A model generated the notes under the pieces. That model was not told where the DNA came from. It was given only the letters and a program-made list of their open reading frames with translations, and made no database searches. A DNA stretch of 64,000 bases, from assembly GCA_002840055.1 (NCBI GenBank), contig PGZJ01000007.1, forward strand, positions 1 to 64,000, read 5' to 3'. Source of the stretch: Gammaproteobacteria bacterium HGW-Gammaproteobacteria-11. Lineage in GTDB: Bacteria; Pseudomonadota; Gammaproteobacteria; Pseudomonadales; Pseudomonadaceae. Both the position numbers and the translations under genes were made by a program. This document shows, one piece after another, positions 19,378 through 30,081 of the stretch; positions within the stretch are counted from its first letter, which is position 1, and every line of letters begins with the position of its first letter.

Positions 19378-21569
19378 GGCGAGCTGGCGAGCTTTTCCAA
19401 CAAGGTGCTTTGCGCGCTGCGGGCGATCTGGTTACCAGTCGGGCTGCTGCGCACATAGCTGCCGTCCGGCTGCAGCACCCAGCTCTGCGTGTTGTCGGTC
19501 ATGAACACCTGCAATTCCTGTTTGGCGCGGGTAATGAGCTTTTTCCCTTCCAGTGGGAAACAGGTCTCGACACGTTTGTCGAGATTGCGCTCCATCATGT
19601 CAGCACTGGACATCCACACCTGCTCCTGGCCTTCGTTGAGGAAGTAATAGACCCGGCTGTGTTCCAGGAAGCGGCCGATGATCGAGCGCACCGTGATGTT
19701 GTGCGATACACCGGGAACGCCCGGGCGCAGACAGCACATGCCGCGGATGATCAAGTCGACCTTGACCCCGGCCTGCGAGGCCTTGTACAGCGCCTTGATG
19801 ATCTTGGCGTCGGTCAGCGCATTGGCCTTGGCCATGATATGCGCGGGTTTGCCCGCCTGGGCATTCAGGGTCTCGCGGTTGATCAATTCGAGCAGGCGCT
19901 TTTTCAGGGTAAAGGGCGCCTGCAGCAACTTTTTCATGCGCAGGGTCTTGCCCATGCCGATCAACTGGTTGAACAGTTTGTGTACATCTTCGGTCAAGGC
20001 CAGATCCGAGCTGAGGATGCTGTAGTCTGTATACAGACGGGCATTACCGGCGTGATAGTTGCCGGTACCCATGTGCACATAGCGGCGCAGCACCTTGTCC
20101 TCGCGACGCAGGATCAGCATCATCTTGGCATGGGTCTTGAAGCCGACCACGCCGTAAATGACCACGGCGCCAGCCTGTTGCAGGCGGCTGGCCAGTTGCA
20201 GGTTGGACTCCTCGTCGAAGCGGGCGCGCAGTTCAATGACCACGGTCACTTCCTTGCCGTTCCGCGCGGCTTCAACCAGGGCATTGACGATTTCCGAGTT
20301 GGCGCCGGTGCGGTACAGCGTCTGCTTGATGGCCAGCACGTTGGGGTCCTGGGCAGCCTGACGCAGCAGGTCGACCACCGGACTGAAGGACTCATAGGGG
20401 TGCTGCAGCAGGATGTCCTGCTTGCTGATGGCCTGGAACAGGGTGTCGTTGCTCGACAGTAGCTTCGGAATACCCGGGCTGAAAGGCGGGAACTGCAGGT
20501 CACTGTGATGATCCAGTCCGGTGATGGAAAACAGCCGGGTCAGGTTTACCGGGCCGTTGACTTCGTAGAGCTCGGACTCGTTCAGACCAAACTGACGCAG
20601 CAGAAAGTCGGTCAGCGGCTTGGGACAGTTGTCGGCGACTTCCAGGCGCACGGCGTCACCGTAACGGCGTGACAGTAGCTCGCCGCGCAGGGCGCGGGCC
20701 AGATCGTCGACTTCGTCGGGGTCGACGATCAGATCGGCGTTACGGGTCAAACGGAACTGATAGCAGCCCAGTACTTTCATGCCGGGAAACAGGTCGTCGG
20801 CATGGGCGTGGATCATGGATGACAGGAAGACAAAATTATCGCCGCCAGAGCAGAGTTCATCTGGCATGCGAATCAATCGCGGCAGCGAACGTGGTGCCGG
20901 GATGATCGCCAGGCCGGAATCGCGGCCAAAGGCGTCTACGCCCTCGAGCTGCACGATGAAGTTCAGGCTCTTGTTCACCAGCAAGGGGAAGGGATGCGTG
21001 GGGTCCAGGCCGATCGGGCTGATGATGGGCGCCACTTCCTGGCGGAAATACCGGCGAATCCACAGGGTCTGCTTATGCGTCCATTGGTGCCGGCGGACAA
21101 AGCGTATGCCGTTTTCTGCCAGCCTGGGCAACAGCACGTCATTCAGCAGCGCATACTGGCGGCTGATCTGGAAGTGTGCAATTTCGCTGATCTTGCTCAG
21201 TACCTGCTGCGGCTGCAGACCATCCGGGCCGGTTTGTTCGCGGGCAAAGGTAATCTGCTTTTTAAGACCAGCAACGCGTATCTCGAAGAACTCGTCAATA
21301 TTGCTGGAGAAAATCAGCAGGAATTTCAGCCGTTCAAGCAGGGGGTAGGACTCATCCAGTACCTGTTCCAGCACGCGAATATTGAATTGCAACTGCGACA
21401 GCTCGCGGTGAATGTAGAGCTCCGGCACGTTGATGTCGGCAGCCGGCACAACGATTTCCGGGCTGCTGGGCGGCTCAGGTGCACTGGCCGGTTCGGCCTC
21501 GGTGACAATGCGAAGGGCCTTGCTCTCGGAAATGACCAGCTCTTCGTCCACCTTGTTCGACTCCTGCAT
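19356..21569 (-). CDS. ppk: Polyphosphate kinase 1
   Basis: This 737-residue enzyme makes polyphosphate from ATP. The two catalytic histidine motifs, [15 protein letters not shown] and [21 protein letters not shown], are intact in the C-terminal phospholipase-D-like domains. The start at 21569 ([12 protein letters not shown]) is inferred. The frame is open to 21635, but that would overlap hemB, and an AGGAG lies about 14 bases before 21569, a long spacing. It follows hemB on the same strand by 25 bases, so the two are probably cotranscribed. Confidence 0.94.
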   Translation of the reverse strand: MQESNKVDEELVISESKALRIVTEAEPASAPEPPSSPEIVVPAADINVPELYIHRELSQLQFNIRVLEQVLDESYPLLERLKFLLIFSSNIDEFFEIRVAGLKKQITFAREQTGPDGLQPQQVLSKISEIAHFQISRQYALLNDVLLPRLAENGIRFVRRHQWTHKQTLWIRRYFRQEVAPIISPIGLDPTHPFPLLVNKSLNFIVQLEGVDAFGRDSGLAIIPAPRSLPRLIRMPDELCSGGDNFVFLSSMIHAHADDLFPGMKVLGCYQFRLTRNADLIVDPDEVDDLARALRGELLSRRYGDAVRLEVADNCPKPLTDFLLRQFGLNESELYEVNGPVNLTRLFSITGLDHHSDLQFPPFSPGIPKLLSSNDTLFQAISKQDILLQHPYESFSPVVDLLRQAAQDPNVLAIKQTLYRTGANSEIVNALVEAARNGKEVTVVIELRARFDEESNLQLASRLQQAGAVVIYGVVGFKTHAKMMLILRREDKVLRRYVHMGTGNYHAGNARLYTDYSILSSDLALTEDVHKLFNQLIGMGKTLRMKKLLQAPFTLKKRLLELINRETLNAQAGKPAHIMAKANALTDAKIIKALYKASQAGVKVDLIIRGMCCLRPGVPGVSHNITVRSIIGRFLEHSRVYYFLNEGQEQVWMSSADMMERNLDKRVETCFPLEGKKLITRAKQELQVFMTDNTQSWVLQPDGSYVRSSPTGNQIARSAQSTLLEKLASSPQRTVSV

Positions 21570-21594
21570 GACGGTATTCAGTGCTCCTGTTGGT

Positions 21595-22674
<1,080 letters not shown>

Positions 22675-23907
22675 TTATACGTCCAGATTATGACGGAATT
22701 GCGACAACAAGCGTAATGCCATTTGTTCCTTGCGATTGTCGCCGGGCGGCCTGGCCAGCTCAACCCGGTTGCGACCCAGGCTCTTGGCCTGATAAAGCGC
22801 TGCATCGGCAGCGCCCAGCAAGGTGTCGAACTGGTAGCCATGGTGCTCGGAGCAGGCCACGCCGAGACTGACCGATAGCCGCACCGGAGTTTCCTGGGTC
22901 AGCCAGGGCTGGCTGCACAGCCCGATGCGGATGCGCTCAGCGACCTGTTGCGCGCTGTCGGTATCCAGGCCGGGCAGAATCAGAATGAATTCTTCGCCGC
23001 CGAATCGACCCAGTAGATCGTTGTTGCGCAGGTGCTGGCGGACCCGACTGACCAGATGACAGAGCACGGCATCGCCGGTCTGATGGCCGAACTCATCATT
23101 GATGCGCTTGAAGTGATCGGCATCCACCATGATCAGCGTGACGGGCAGGCGCTGTTCGCTGGCCTTGCCGAGGATTTGCTGAGCCTGGGCTTGCAGGCTG
23201 CGGCGATTCAGGGTGTCAGTCAGGGCGTCGCGTTCGGACAGCCGATGCAGGGCCATGGTTGTGCGGTAGTGGGTCATCAGAATAAAACCACTGGCCAGGC
23301 CAATCTGCGCCACCATGGCGCTCAGTAGCGTCGCGCTTTGCAGCGGGCTGTTGTTCATGGCGCTGGCAGGAACCAGATTGGTCATACTGGCGATGGCTCG
23401 TAGTGTCAGCCCAATACCGCAGAACAGGGCAATGCCGCCGGTCAGCCAATAGCCGGTGCGAAGGGGTTGCTCAGCCTTGATAAGAAGCTCACGGGCGCAC
23501 AACAGGCTCATGCTGGCCAACACGATGGATGCAATACCCATGCGGGCTGGCAGGTTGTCGATATGGAAGCGGAATACCCAGAGCAGCAGCATGACGGTTA
23601 CCGCAGCCAGAATCGGGCCTGTTTGCGGTTGGCTGATGCCCTTGAAGGCCCGGATGCCGAGCCAGGTAACCCCTATCCCAAGGGTCATCAAGCCGTTGGC
23701 AAGGACCACCGACAGACTGTGGTGGATATGTTCCTGGCTGACGTTCAGCAGCAGGCCGAGCATGAGGGCACAGTTGCCCAAGGCCCAGTGCCGTAATCCC
23801 TGGTCGCTGCCTGCGTGCCAGGCGGCCAGAGTCAGCAGCAGGGTCATGCTCAGGGTCACCAGAGACAGGGCGACACCTAGGGTAGCGAGATCTAACTCTC
23901 CTGGCAT
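22675..23907 (-). CDS. Membrane-bound diguanylate cyclase (GGDEF protein)
   Basis: The 410-residue product has about six to seven hydrophobic helices in residues 1-215 forming an unclassified membrane sensor region. A GGDEF domain follows, starting near ERDALTDTLNRRSL. The active-site motif GGEEF is intact, and the product-inhibition I-site RNND lies five residues before it, so an active, feedback-inhibited c-di-GMP synthase is expected. The start at 23907 (MPGELDL) is chosen because homologues tend to begin there; an upstream ATG is open. It is not coupled to hemB, which starts 66 bases downstream on the same strand. Confidence 0.86.
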   Translation of the reverse strand: MPGELDLATLGVALSLVTLSMTLLLTLAAWHAGSDQGLRHWALGNCALMLGLLLNVSQEHIHHSLSVVLANGLMTLGIGVTWLGIRAFKGISQPQTGPILAAVTVMLLLWVFRFHIDNLPARMGIASIVLASMSLLCARELLIKAEQPLRTGYWLTGGIALFCGIGLTLRAIASMTNLVPASAMNNSPLQSATLLSAMVAQIGLASGFILMTHYRTTMALHRLSERDALTDTLNRRSLQAQAQQILGKASEQRLPVTLIMVDADHFKRINDEFGHQTGDAVLCHLVSRVRQHLRNNDLLGRFGGEEFILILPGLDTDSAQQVAERIRIGLCSQPWLTQETPVRLSVSLGVACSEHHGYQFDTLLGAADAALYQAKSLGRNRVELARPPGDNRKEQMALRLLSQFRHNLDV

Positions 23908-24144
23908 TGGCGGGTGCGTCCTTGTCCGGCAGACTACAGCCGGCTCCCTTGCATGCGAAATCTGATGGGTTTCAACGAGCATACGCCTGGGATTAAGGCA
24001 TGCAAAGGGTCGAACGCGAGACAATATTCAAGTTGTGGAAAGGTTTGCAGAAAATCCCGCAGAGCCTTGTAAGAGTTGTACAATGCGCTACTTATGTATA
24101 AATAAATCCATGGTTCTCCCATCGCATCGACAGAGGTACTGGTT

Positions 24145-24708
24145 TTGTTTGATCTCCGTGAGAGGATCTGGCTTCGCCGAGCGATGGTGGCTGCGTTGCT
24201 GATGCTGTGGCTGGCAGGTCTGGCTTGGGCGTTCTGGTGGTATGAGGGGCAATACCTCAAGGCCTTTGAACGGCCAGTCTTCTTTGCCGCAGAAAACGTC
24301 GAGCCTCCTTTTCCGCCCGGGCAGGTTCAGGTGCTACATGTTTGGCAATCGGGTTGTCCCTGTAATGGTGGGCATCAGGACTATATTGAAGATATGACCC
24401 GGCGATTTGCCGAGCAGGGTGTGCAGTTTGCCCGTTCAGGGCAGCGAGGCGAAGAGCTGCTGCCGGATGCCTTAAAGGTGTTGCCCTTCTGGTCAATTCC
24501 AGCAGCGTGGAGTAACTGGCCAGGCGCGCCGGCCGTGGCGATTTGGGATGCAACAGGTCAACTGGCCTATGTTGGCCCCTACAGTGATGGTGCGCATTGC
24601 AGCAGGGACAGCAGTTTCATCGAGCCTGTGATCAGCGCGCTGTTGGCGGGTCGCCCTGTGCGTATCCTGAGCCAGGACACGGTAGCCTGCCTTTGTAGTA
24701 GCCAATAA
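24145..24708 (+). CDS. Membrane-anchored thioredoxin-like protein of DUF6436 type
   Basis: The 187-residue protein has a single N-terminal membrane anchor (about residues 13-33). A periplasmic part follows, with a QSGCPCNGGHQ stretch resembling a CxC redox or metal-binding site and a C-terminal CLCSS. I recognise it as the conserved Pseudomonas protein found between hemB and the DUF188 gene; its function is unknown. The start is a TTG at 24145 with AGAGG about 9 bases upstream. The first internal ATG (24184) would remove the cytoplasmic basic residues. A TATAAA-like -10 lies near 24094-24105. Confidence 0.66.
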   Translation: MFDLRERIWLRRAMVAALLMLWLAGLAWAFWWYEGQYLKAFERPVFFAAENVEPPFPPGQVQVLHVWQSGCPCNGGHQDYIEDMTRRFAEQGVQFARSGQRGEELLPDALKVLPFWSIPAAWSNWPGAPAVAIWDATGQLAYVGPYSDGAHCSRDSSFIEPVISALLAGRPVRILSQDTVACLCSSQ

Positions 24709-24750
24709 GCTGATTAAAGGCTTCCATATGCGCTGCGAAGTTGTCACGGG

Positions 24751-25197
24751 TTAGCGTGTTGCCAGCAAACGATCCAGCGCGTTGGCAAAGGCCTGCTTGT
24801 CGCGGTCGCTGTAGGGTGCCGGGCCACTGCGGCCGGCCAGTCCGGCGCCACGCAGTTCGTCCATCAGGTTGCGAACGGCCAGGCGCTCGCCCATGTTGGC
24901 CTTGCTGTAAATCTCGCCGCGCGGATTGATCGCGGTGATCTTCCGGTCAACCAGTCCTGCCGCCAGCGGAATGTCGGCAGTGATGACCAGATCGCCGGGC
25001 ACGGCATGGTCGATGATGTACTGGTCGGCCACATCGGCACCGCTGGAGACGGTTACCTGACGCACGCCCGGTCCCGGCGGCAGAACCTGCGGGCTGTTGG
25101 CGACCAGTATCAGTTCTATCTGCCTGCGCCGCGCAGCGCGCACGACGATATCGCGTACGGGACGGGGGCAGGCATCGGCATCGATCCACAGGGTCAT
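24751..25197 (-). CDS. YaiI/YqxD family protein (DUF188)
   Basis: This 148-residue PIN-like protein begins MTLWIDADACPRPVRD, the acidic metal-binding N-terminus typical of UPF0178/YaiI. It also has a conserved DLVITADIPLAAG and the middle motif GEIYSKANMGERLAVRNLM. The length matches the family. The biochemical role is not established; a nuclease-like fold is known only from structure comparisons. It is divergent from the SDR gene. Confidence 0.9.
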   Translation of the reverse strand: MTLWIDADACPRPVRDIVVRAARRRQIELILVANSPQVLPPGPGVRQVTVSSGADVADQYIIDHAVPGDLVITADIPLAAGLVDRKITAINPRGEIYSKANMGERLAVRNLMDELRGAGLAGRSGPAPYSDRDKQAFANALDRLLATR

Positions 25198-25253
25198 AGT
25201 TGGTATTCCACAAGCAAAGCGTCATTTTCGCGCAAACCGAGGGGGCTTGCAGC

Positions 25254-26009
25254 ATGCATCTTGGATTTAATACGGGCCAGCCGTTGAGGGTGCTGGTAGC
25301 GGGCGCCAGTCGTGGCATTGGTCGCGCGCTGGTGCTACGGCTGCTGCAATCCAGCGATGTGGTTCAGGTCTTTGCCGTTGCACGCAATTGGTCGCAAGAC
25401 ATGCCTGATGACGCGAGGCTGATCTGTTTGAATGCGGATCTGACCGACGAACTGGCTGTACAGTCCTTGGCAGACCGGGTGGCCGGGCAATGCGGACAGT
25501 TGGATATGCTGATCAATACCGTGGGCTTTCTCCATGAGCCGGGTGGTCAGCAACCGGAAAAAAGCATCAGACAGTTATCCCTGACGGCGCTGTTGCAGAG
25601 CATGACCATCAATGCAGCGGTTCCCGCGTTGCTGGCCAAAGCCTTTCTGCCCCTGTTGCGCGGCAAGCATCGTTGTATCTTTGCTTCGCTTTCGGCGCGG
25701 GTCGGCTCGATTGGCGATAACCGCTTGGGCGGCTGGTATGCCTACCGGGCCAGCAAGGCGGCGCAGAACATGTTGATGCGCAGCTTTGCCGTCGAGTGGC
25801 AGCGACTGAATGCCAACAGCATCTGCCTGCTGCTGCATCCGGGTACCACCAATACCGAGTTGTCTGCCCCGTTTCAGGCCAATGTGCCTGAGGGCAAGCT
25901 GTTCACAACGGACTTTGTTGCTGAGCGTTTACTGGCGGTCATGGCTCAGCGTAGCCCTGCCGACAGCGGACAGTTTTTTGCCTGGGATGGTCAGCCGATT
26001 CCCTGGTAA
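25254..26009 (+). CDS. Short-chain dehydrogenase/reductase (CsgA-like)
   Basis: The 251-residue protein has a Rossmann NAD(P) motif GASRGIG at residues 17-23. It also has the NAG-like stretch LINTVG and the catalytic Tyr-x3-Lys pair in WYAYRASKAA, preceded by the serine in SLSAR. It resembles the C-factor/CsgA subgroup of SDRs common in Pseudomonas. The substrate is unknown. The ATG at 25254 follows a G-rich AGGGGG stretch; an upstream GTG at 25200 is less likely. It converges on the ABC-F gene with only 3 bases between stops. Confidence 0.82.
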   Translation: MHLGFNTGQPLRVLVAGASRGIGRALVLRLLQSSDVVQVFAVARNWSQDMPDDARLICLNADLTDELAVQSLADRVAGQCGQLDMLINTVGFLHEPGGQQPEKSIRQLSLTALLQSMTINAAVPALLAKAFLPLLRGKHRCIFASLSARVGSIGDNRLGGWYAYRASKAAQNMLMRSFAVEWQRLNANSICLLLHPGTTNTELSAPFQANVPEGKLFTTDFVAERLLAVMAQRSPADSGQFFAWDGQPIPW

Positions 26010-26012
26010 AGG

Positions 26013-27932
26013 TTAGTCTTCGGCCTTGCTGAGGACTTCCAGCTCTTCGTTGGCCTCCAGCCACTGCTCTTCCAGTTCGCCAATCTGCTGCTTGCACAGG
26101 CTTTGTCGGCCCAGTAGCTCCTTGAGCTCAAGCTTGCGCTCGGGACTGTAGATCCCGGTGTCAGCCAGTTCCTGCTCGATGGCTTGCAACTCGGTCTGCA
26201 AGCGGGCCAGCTGTTGCTCCATGCGCTCAATCTGTTTTTTCAGCGGCGCCAGCCGCTGGCGTTGCTCTGCGGCCTGCCGGCGTTGGGTCTTGGCGTCCGG
26301 TTTGCCGGCATCGGCGCGGCTATCAAGCGTGGCCTGGCTGGCGCGCAGTGCCAGGTGTTGCTGCTGGCGAAACTGTGCCAGCCAGCGGGTGTAGGTATCC
26401 AGATCATCGGCATAGACGCTCAGCTTGCCATCGGCGACCAGCCACAGCTCGTCGGTGGTATCACGGATCAGTGCGCGATCGTGGGATACCAGCAGCATGG
26501 CGCCCTCGAACTGCTGCAGGGCCAGGGTCAGCGCGTGGCGCATATCCATATCGAGGTGGTTGGTGGGCTCATCCAGCAGCAGCAGATTGGGCTTTTGCCA
26601 GGCAATCAGCGCCAGTGCCAGACGGGCCTTTTCGCCGCCGGAGAAATTCACTACCGGCTCTTCTGCACGGGCGCCATGGAAGTCAAAGCCGCCAAGGAAG
26701 TTGCGCAGGCTCTGCTCGCGTTCATCCGGGGCAATACGCGCCAGGTGCAGCAAGGGGCTGGCCTTGGGATCCAGGCTGTCGAGCTGATGCTGGGCAAAAT
26801 AGCCGATGGCCAGGTGCTCACCGGTTTTCAGCTCGCCGGCCAGCAAGGGTAGCGTGCCCGCCAGGGTCTTGATCAGGGTGGATTTACCGGCTCCGTTCGG
26901 CCCCAGCACGCCGATGCGCGCACCGGGCGCCAGTTGCAGCTTGACCTGTTCGAGGATGGCTGTGCCGTCATAGCCAAGGCGCCCTTCGTGCAGGTCGAGC
27001 AGTGGACTGGATTGCTGATCGGCCTCGCGAAAGCTGAAGGAGAACGGCGAGTCGATATGCGCCGGTCCCAGATCTTCCATGCGCTCCAGCGCCTTGAGAC
27101 GACTCTGGGCCTGTTTGGCCTTGCTGGCCTGGGCGCGGAACCGGGCTATGTAGCGCTGCATGTGCTCACGTTGCGCCTGCTGCTTCTCGAAGGCTGCCTG
27201 CTGTTGGGTCATGCGCTCGGCACGGGTGCGCTCGAACTGGCTGTATCCGCCGCGATACAGGGTCAATTTACGGTTGTCGACATGCACAATATGCTCAACC
27301 ACGGCATCGAGAAAGTCGCGGTCGTGGGAAATCAGCAGCAGTGTGCCCTGATAGGCCTTGAGCCAGTCTTCGAGCCAGAGAATGGCATCCAGATCCAGGT
27401 GGTTGGTCGGCTCATCGAGCAGCAACAGGTCGGAGGGGCACATCAGCGCCTGGGCCAGATTCAGGCGCATGCGCCAACCACCCGAGAAATCGCCGATACG
27501 CGCCACGCACTGTTCACTGTTGAAGCCCAGGCCCGCCAGCAGTGTGCGGGCCCGGCTGTCGGCACTGAATCCGTCGTGGGCTTCCAGTTCCGCATACAGG
27601 CTGCCCAGCTCCGGCGCATGGGCGGCCTCGGCGGCCGCCAGGCGGTGCTGGATGTCGCGCAGTTGCTGGTCACCGTCGAGCACATAATTGATCGCCAGGC
27701 GATCGAGCTGCTCGATCTCCTGTTTCATATGGGCAATGCGCCAGTCAGCCGGCAGGCTACAGTCCCCGGCATCGGCATGCAGTTCACCGCGCAGCAGTGC
27801 GAACAGGCTGGATTTGCCGGCACCATTGGTGCCAAGCAGGCCGACCTTCTGGCCCGGGTGCAGGGTCAGGTCGGCGTTCTCAAGCAGGCGCAGGGGGCCG
27901 CGCTGCAGTGTCAGGGCTTCGATCTTGATCAT
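26013..27932 (-). CDS. yheS: ABC-F family ATPase, YheS-like ribosome factor
   Basis: This 639-residue soluble protein has two tandem ABC domains. The first has Walker A GTNGAGKSS, signature FSGGWRMRL and Walker B LLLDEPTNHLD. The second has GPNGAGKST, FSGGEKARL and LLLDEPTNHLDMD. The inter-domain linker contains the helical arm (ABC_tran_Xtn), and a charged coiled coil ends the chain (about 540-635). There are no membrane segments, so it is a translation factor rather than a transporter. The length matches E. coli YheS. It is divergent from the small gene at 27999. Confidence 0.92.
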   Translation of the reverse strand: MIKIEALTLQRGPLRLLENADLTLHPGQKVGLLGTNGAGKSSLFALLRGELHADAGDCSLPADWRIAHMKQEIEQLDRLAINYVLDGDQQLRDIQHRLAAAEAAHAPELGSLYAELEAHDGFSADSRARTLLAGLGFNSEQCVARIGDFSGGWRMRLNLAQALMCPSDLLLLDEPTNHLDLDAILWLEDWLKAYQGTLLLISHDRDFLDAVVEHIVHVDNRKLTLYRGGYSQFERTRAERMTQQQAAFEKQQAQREHMQRYIARFRAQASKAKQAQSRLKALERMEDLGPAHIDSPFSFSFREADQQSSPLLDLHEGRLGYDGTAILEQVKLQLAPGARIGVLGPNGAGKSTLIKTLAGTLPLLAGELKTGEHLAIGYFAQHQLDSLDPKASPLLHLARIAPDEREQSLRNFLGGFDFHGARAEEPVVNFSGGEKARLALALIAWQKPNLLLLDEPTNHLDMDMRHALTLALQQFEGAMLLVSHDRALIRDTTDELWLVADGKLSVYADDLDTYTRWLAQFRQQQHLALRASQATLDSRADAGKPDAKTQRRQAAEQRQRLAPLKKQIERMEQQLARLQTELQAIEQELADTGIYSPERKLELKELLGRQSLCKQQIGELEEQWLEANEELEVLSKAED

Positions 27933-27998
27933 GGGGGCGGAGTATATCAGTGCCGTGCCGGGCTGTGATCAGCGATTGCAGCGCGCTATGCTGCGCCT

Positions 27999-28490
27999 AT
28001 GACTGACACCAATGAATCCCTGTGCGACTTTGTTCGCCGCTGCTATCCGTTACCCGGTCTCGAGCCCGTGCTCCTGAGGCTGCAGGATGCGCATGGGCTG
28101 GATGTACTGATGCTGCTGACGGCCTGCTGGTTGGGGTCTGTGCGCCAGCCGCTGGCGCATACCGACTGGACGACGCTGCATCAGACCCAGAGTGTCTGGC
28201 ATCAGCAGGTTATTCAGCCGCTGCGTCAGGCACGCCGTGGGCTCAAGTCGCTGGCGGATACGTCGTCATTTTATGCAGAGATCAAAGCGCTCGAGCAGGC
28301 GTTGGAGTGGCATTGTCTGGAACAGTTGCAGGCGGCTTGCCGGATTCAGCTGCAGGATGACAGCCGTGACAGCCGCGTTCTCGAGCATCTGATTGCATGC
28401 TGCCAGACAGGCAATACGCCATTGAGTGGAGAGTTGAGATCGGGTTTGCAGCAACTGAGTGCATGGATGGAGCGAAACGCCCGCAGCTGA
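27999..28490 (+). CDS. TIGR02444 family protein
   Basis: This 163-residue, mostly helical cytoplasmic protein matches the small conserved Pseudomonas family next to the ABC-F gene. The family-like segment LQDAHGLDVLMLLTACWLG lies near residues 28-46. Function is unknown. Its stop codon is in the loop of a terminator hairpin. Confidence 0.8.
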   Translation: MTDTNESLCDFVRRCYPLPGLEPVLLRLQDAHGLDVLMLLTACWLGSVRQPLAHTDWTTLHQTQSVWHQQVIQPLRQARRGLKSLADTSSFYAEIKALEQALEWHCLEQLQAACRIQLQDDSRDSRVLEHLIACCQTGNTPLSGELRSGLQQLSAWMERNARS

Positions 28491-28501
28491 GACGGGCGTT
28501 T
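28475..28501. terminator. Bidirectional terminator hairpin overlapping the stop codon
   Basis: AAACGCCCG (28475-28483) pairs perfectly with CGGGCGTTT (28493-28501). The 9-base loop carries the TGA stop of the TIGR02444 gene. Flanking A and T bases on both sides let it act for the converging algP transcript as well. Confidence 0.7.
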
Positions 28502-28514
28502 GTCCTGAAGCTGC

Positions 28515-28964
28515 TTAAGCTGTGGCCTTTGGCTTGCGGCGTGGACGCGTTGCGGGCGCAGCGGGATTATTGCGTTTGTCGATGGCTACGCTGGCTTGCT
28601 CTTCAATGCGTTGCAGGCCCTTGGCAATGCGCAGGGTCTGGCGTACGTCACTCTGTAGCTGCCGGGTATAGGCCTCTACCGATTTGCGTACGACAAGCAA
28701 TTCGGTCTCGGCCTGGCGTAAAGCCGTCAGCTTCTCGGCCGCCTTGCCGACGCCCTTTTGATCGCTGGCTTGCTTGACCGCCAGCCTGGACTCGGCTTCG
28801 GCACGCTTTTCTTCCAGTTTGGTCTGTTGCTTGTTGAGCTTTTCCAGCGCCTTGCGGGCATCTTTCAATGCCTGGTCGCAGGCCTCGCTCAGATGCGCAT
28901 TGAGCGTCTGAGTCAGGCCCTGCAGCAGATGTAGAGGGGTAACTACCTTGTCCTTGCTTTTCAC
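28515..28964 (-). CDS. algP: AlgP-like protein lacking the long KPAA-repeat tail
   Basis: The 149-residue protein has an AlgP N-terminus: VTPLHLLQGLTQTLNAHL, then a charged coiled coil over about residues 30-110. P. aeruginosa AlgP continues with some 200 residues of Lys-Pro-Ala-Ala histone-H1-like repeats. Here only a short basic Ala/Pro end (NNPAAPATRPRRKPKATA) is present. Position next to algQ supports orthology. DNA binding by the tail is a known feature of P. aeruginosa AlgP and may be much weaker here. It lies 18 bases after algQ in the same direction. Confidence 0.82.
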   Translation of the reverse strand: MKSKDKVVTPLHLLQGLTQTLNAHLSEACDQALKDARKALEKLNKQQTKLEEKRAEAESRLAVKQASDQKGVGKAAEKLTALRQAETELLVVRKSVEAYTRQLQSDVRQTLRIAKGLQRIEEQASVAIDKRNNPAAPATRPRRKPKATA

Positions 28965-28982
28965 ATGCGGCTCCCAAAAGGG

Positions 28983-29456
28983 TCAGGGGGTACTGAGCAG
29001 GTCGCGATGGGCGTTGTGCAACACTTCTATCAGGCAGTCTTCAAGCTCGAAGCGTTCATGCAGCATGGCGCCAAGGCTATTGAGCCGGGCCTGCATCTGC
29101 GCTTCATCAGCCACCGCCTGGGTGTCAGCATAAAGGTCATTGAAGGCGACGGCCTGCTCAGTGATGGTTTCAATTCTCGGATACAGCTGTTTGGCCAGAT
29201 CCAGACCGCGTTGATCCTTGAAGTCTTCGGCTTCGCGGATCAGTTGTTCATAAATCTCGAAATGCCCGGCAGACATGTAGTCCACCAGCACATCACAAAA
29301 GGACGCGAGCGCTGTATCAGGGTGCTGATCAGGGGCGCTACGGTCATGCAGCTGGTTGTATTCGGTAATGAGTTGTTTGCGCTCGGCAAGCCAGGCATCA
29401 ATCAGTTTGTGTACGCCGCCCCAGCGTTCCTGGGCTGTTGTGCAACTTTCCAGCAT
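28983..29456 (-). CDS. algQ: Sigma-70 regulator AlgQ (Rsd family)
   Basis: This 157-residue helical protein of the Rsd/AlgQ family binds sigma-70 region 4 and modulates RNA polymerase. The start MLESCTTAQERWGGVH and the motif FCDVLVDYMSAGHFEIYEQL are characteristic. In P. aeruginosa it affects alginate and siderophore expression. It is probably cotranscribed with algP. Confidence 0.95.
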   Translation of the reverse strand: MLESCTTAQERWGGVHKLIDAWLAERKQLITEYNQLHDRSAPDQHPDTALASFCDVLVDYMSAGHFEIYEQLIREAEDFKDQRGLDLAKQLYPRIETITEQAVAFNDLYADTQAVADEAQMQARLNSLGAMLHERFELEDCLIEVLHNAHRDLLSTP

Positions 29457-29549
29457 GATCCACCTCTGCTTTCCGTCGGCCGGTTTGGCGTGGAGTGGCC
29501 TGGCCCTTTTTTAGTTAATCGACAGCATAGGTCAGGCGGGGCCAGGGCA

Positions 29550-30068
29550 TCAAGGCTTATAGAAGTTCAGCGTCACCTGGCCCAGCTCAATGCCCCATTT
29601 GGACATGGCTGCACGGTTGAGCATGACCTTGTCATCGATCAGGAACATCCAGTCATCAAAGTCCACCAGCCAGGTCTTTCCATCAACCGGCAGGCGCAAG
29701 GTATAACGCCAGTGGAAGGCGTTTCCCGACACCTGGCCCCAGGCTTCGCCCTCGACATCGTCTGCAGTGCCGCGCCAACTGCCGTCGGGTTGCTGGACCA
29801 GTGTCCAGACCCGGCGCTCGGTCGTGCCGTCGGAGTAGGTGAAGTGTTCATCCAGGACGCCTGTATCACCTTCCCAGCTGCCGGTCATGCGCACGTGAAA
29901 ACGACGTACTACCTCACCATTGCGCTTCTGAAACATGCCCCAGGCTTCAAGGTCACCATTGAAGTAGTCCTGCAGTCGCAGCGTTGGGGTTTCACTGGCG
30001 TAGTGTTCCACATCCGGTGTGGCACAAGCAGTCAGGGTAAGAATCAGTGCCAGCAGTAGAATACGCAT
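29550..30068 (-). CDS. DUF3833 family lipoprotein
   Basis: The 172-residue product has a short signal peptide ending in lipobox L-T-A-C15. The mature part is a DUF3833-type beta-barrel-like domain with motifs DYFNGDLEAWGMFQ and GNAFHWRYTLRLPV. The family is widespread in Gammaproteobacteria, and its function is unknown. It lies 13 bases after dsbB, so the two are likely cotranscribed. Confidence 0.87.
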   Translation of the reverse strand: MRILLLALILTLTACATPDVEHYASETPTLRLQDYFNGDLEAWGMFQKRNGEVVRRFHVRMTGSWEGDTGVLDEHFTYSDGTTERRVWTLVQQPDGSWRGTADDVEGEAWGQVSGNAFHWRYTLRLPVDGKTWLVDFDDWMFLIDDKVMLNRAAMSKWGIELGQVTLNFYKP

Positions 30069-30081
30069 GAACAGCCTCTTT

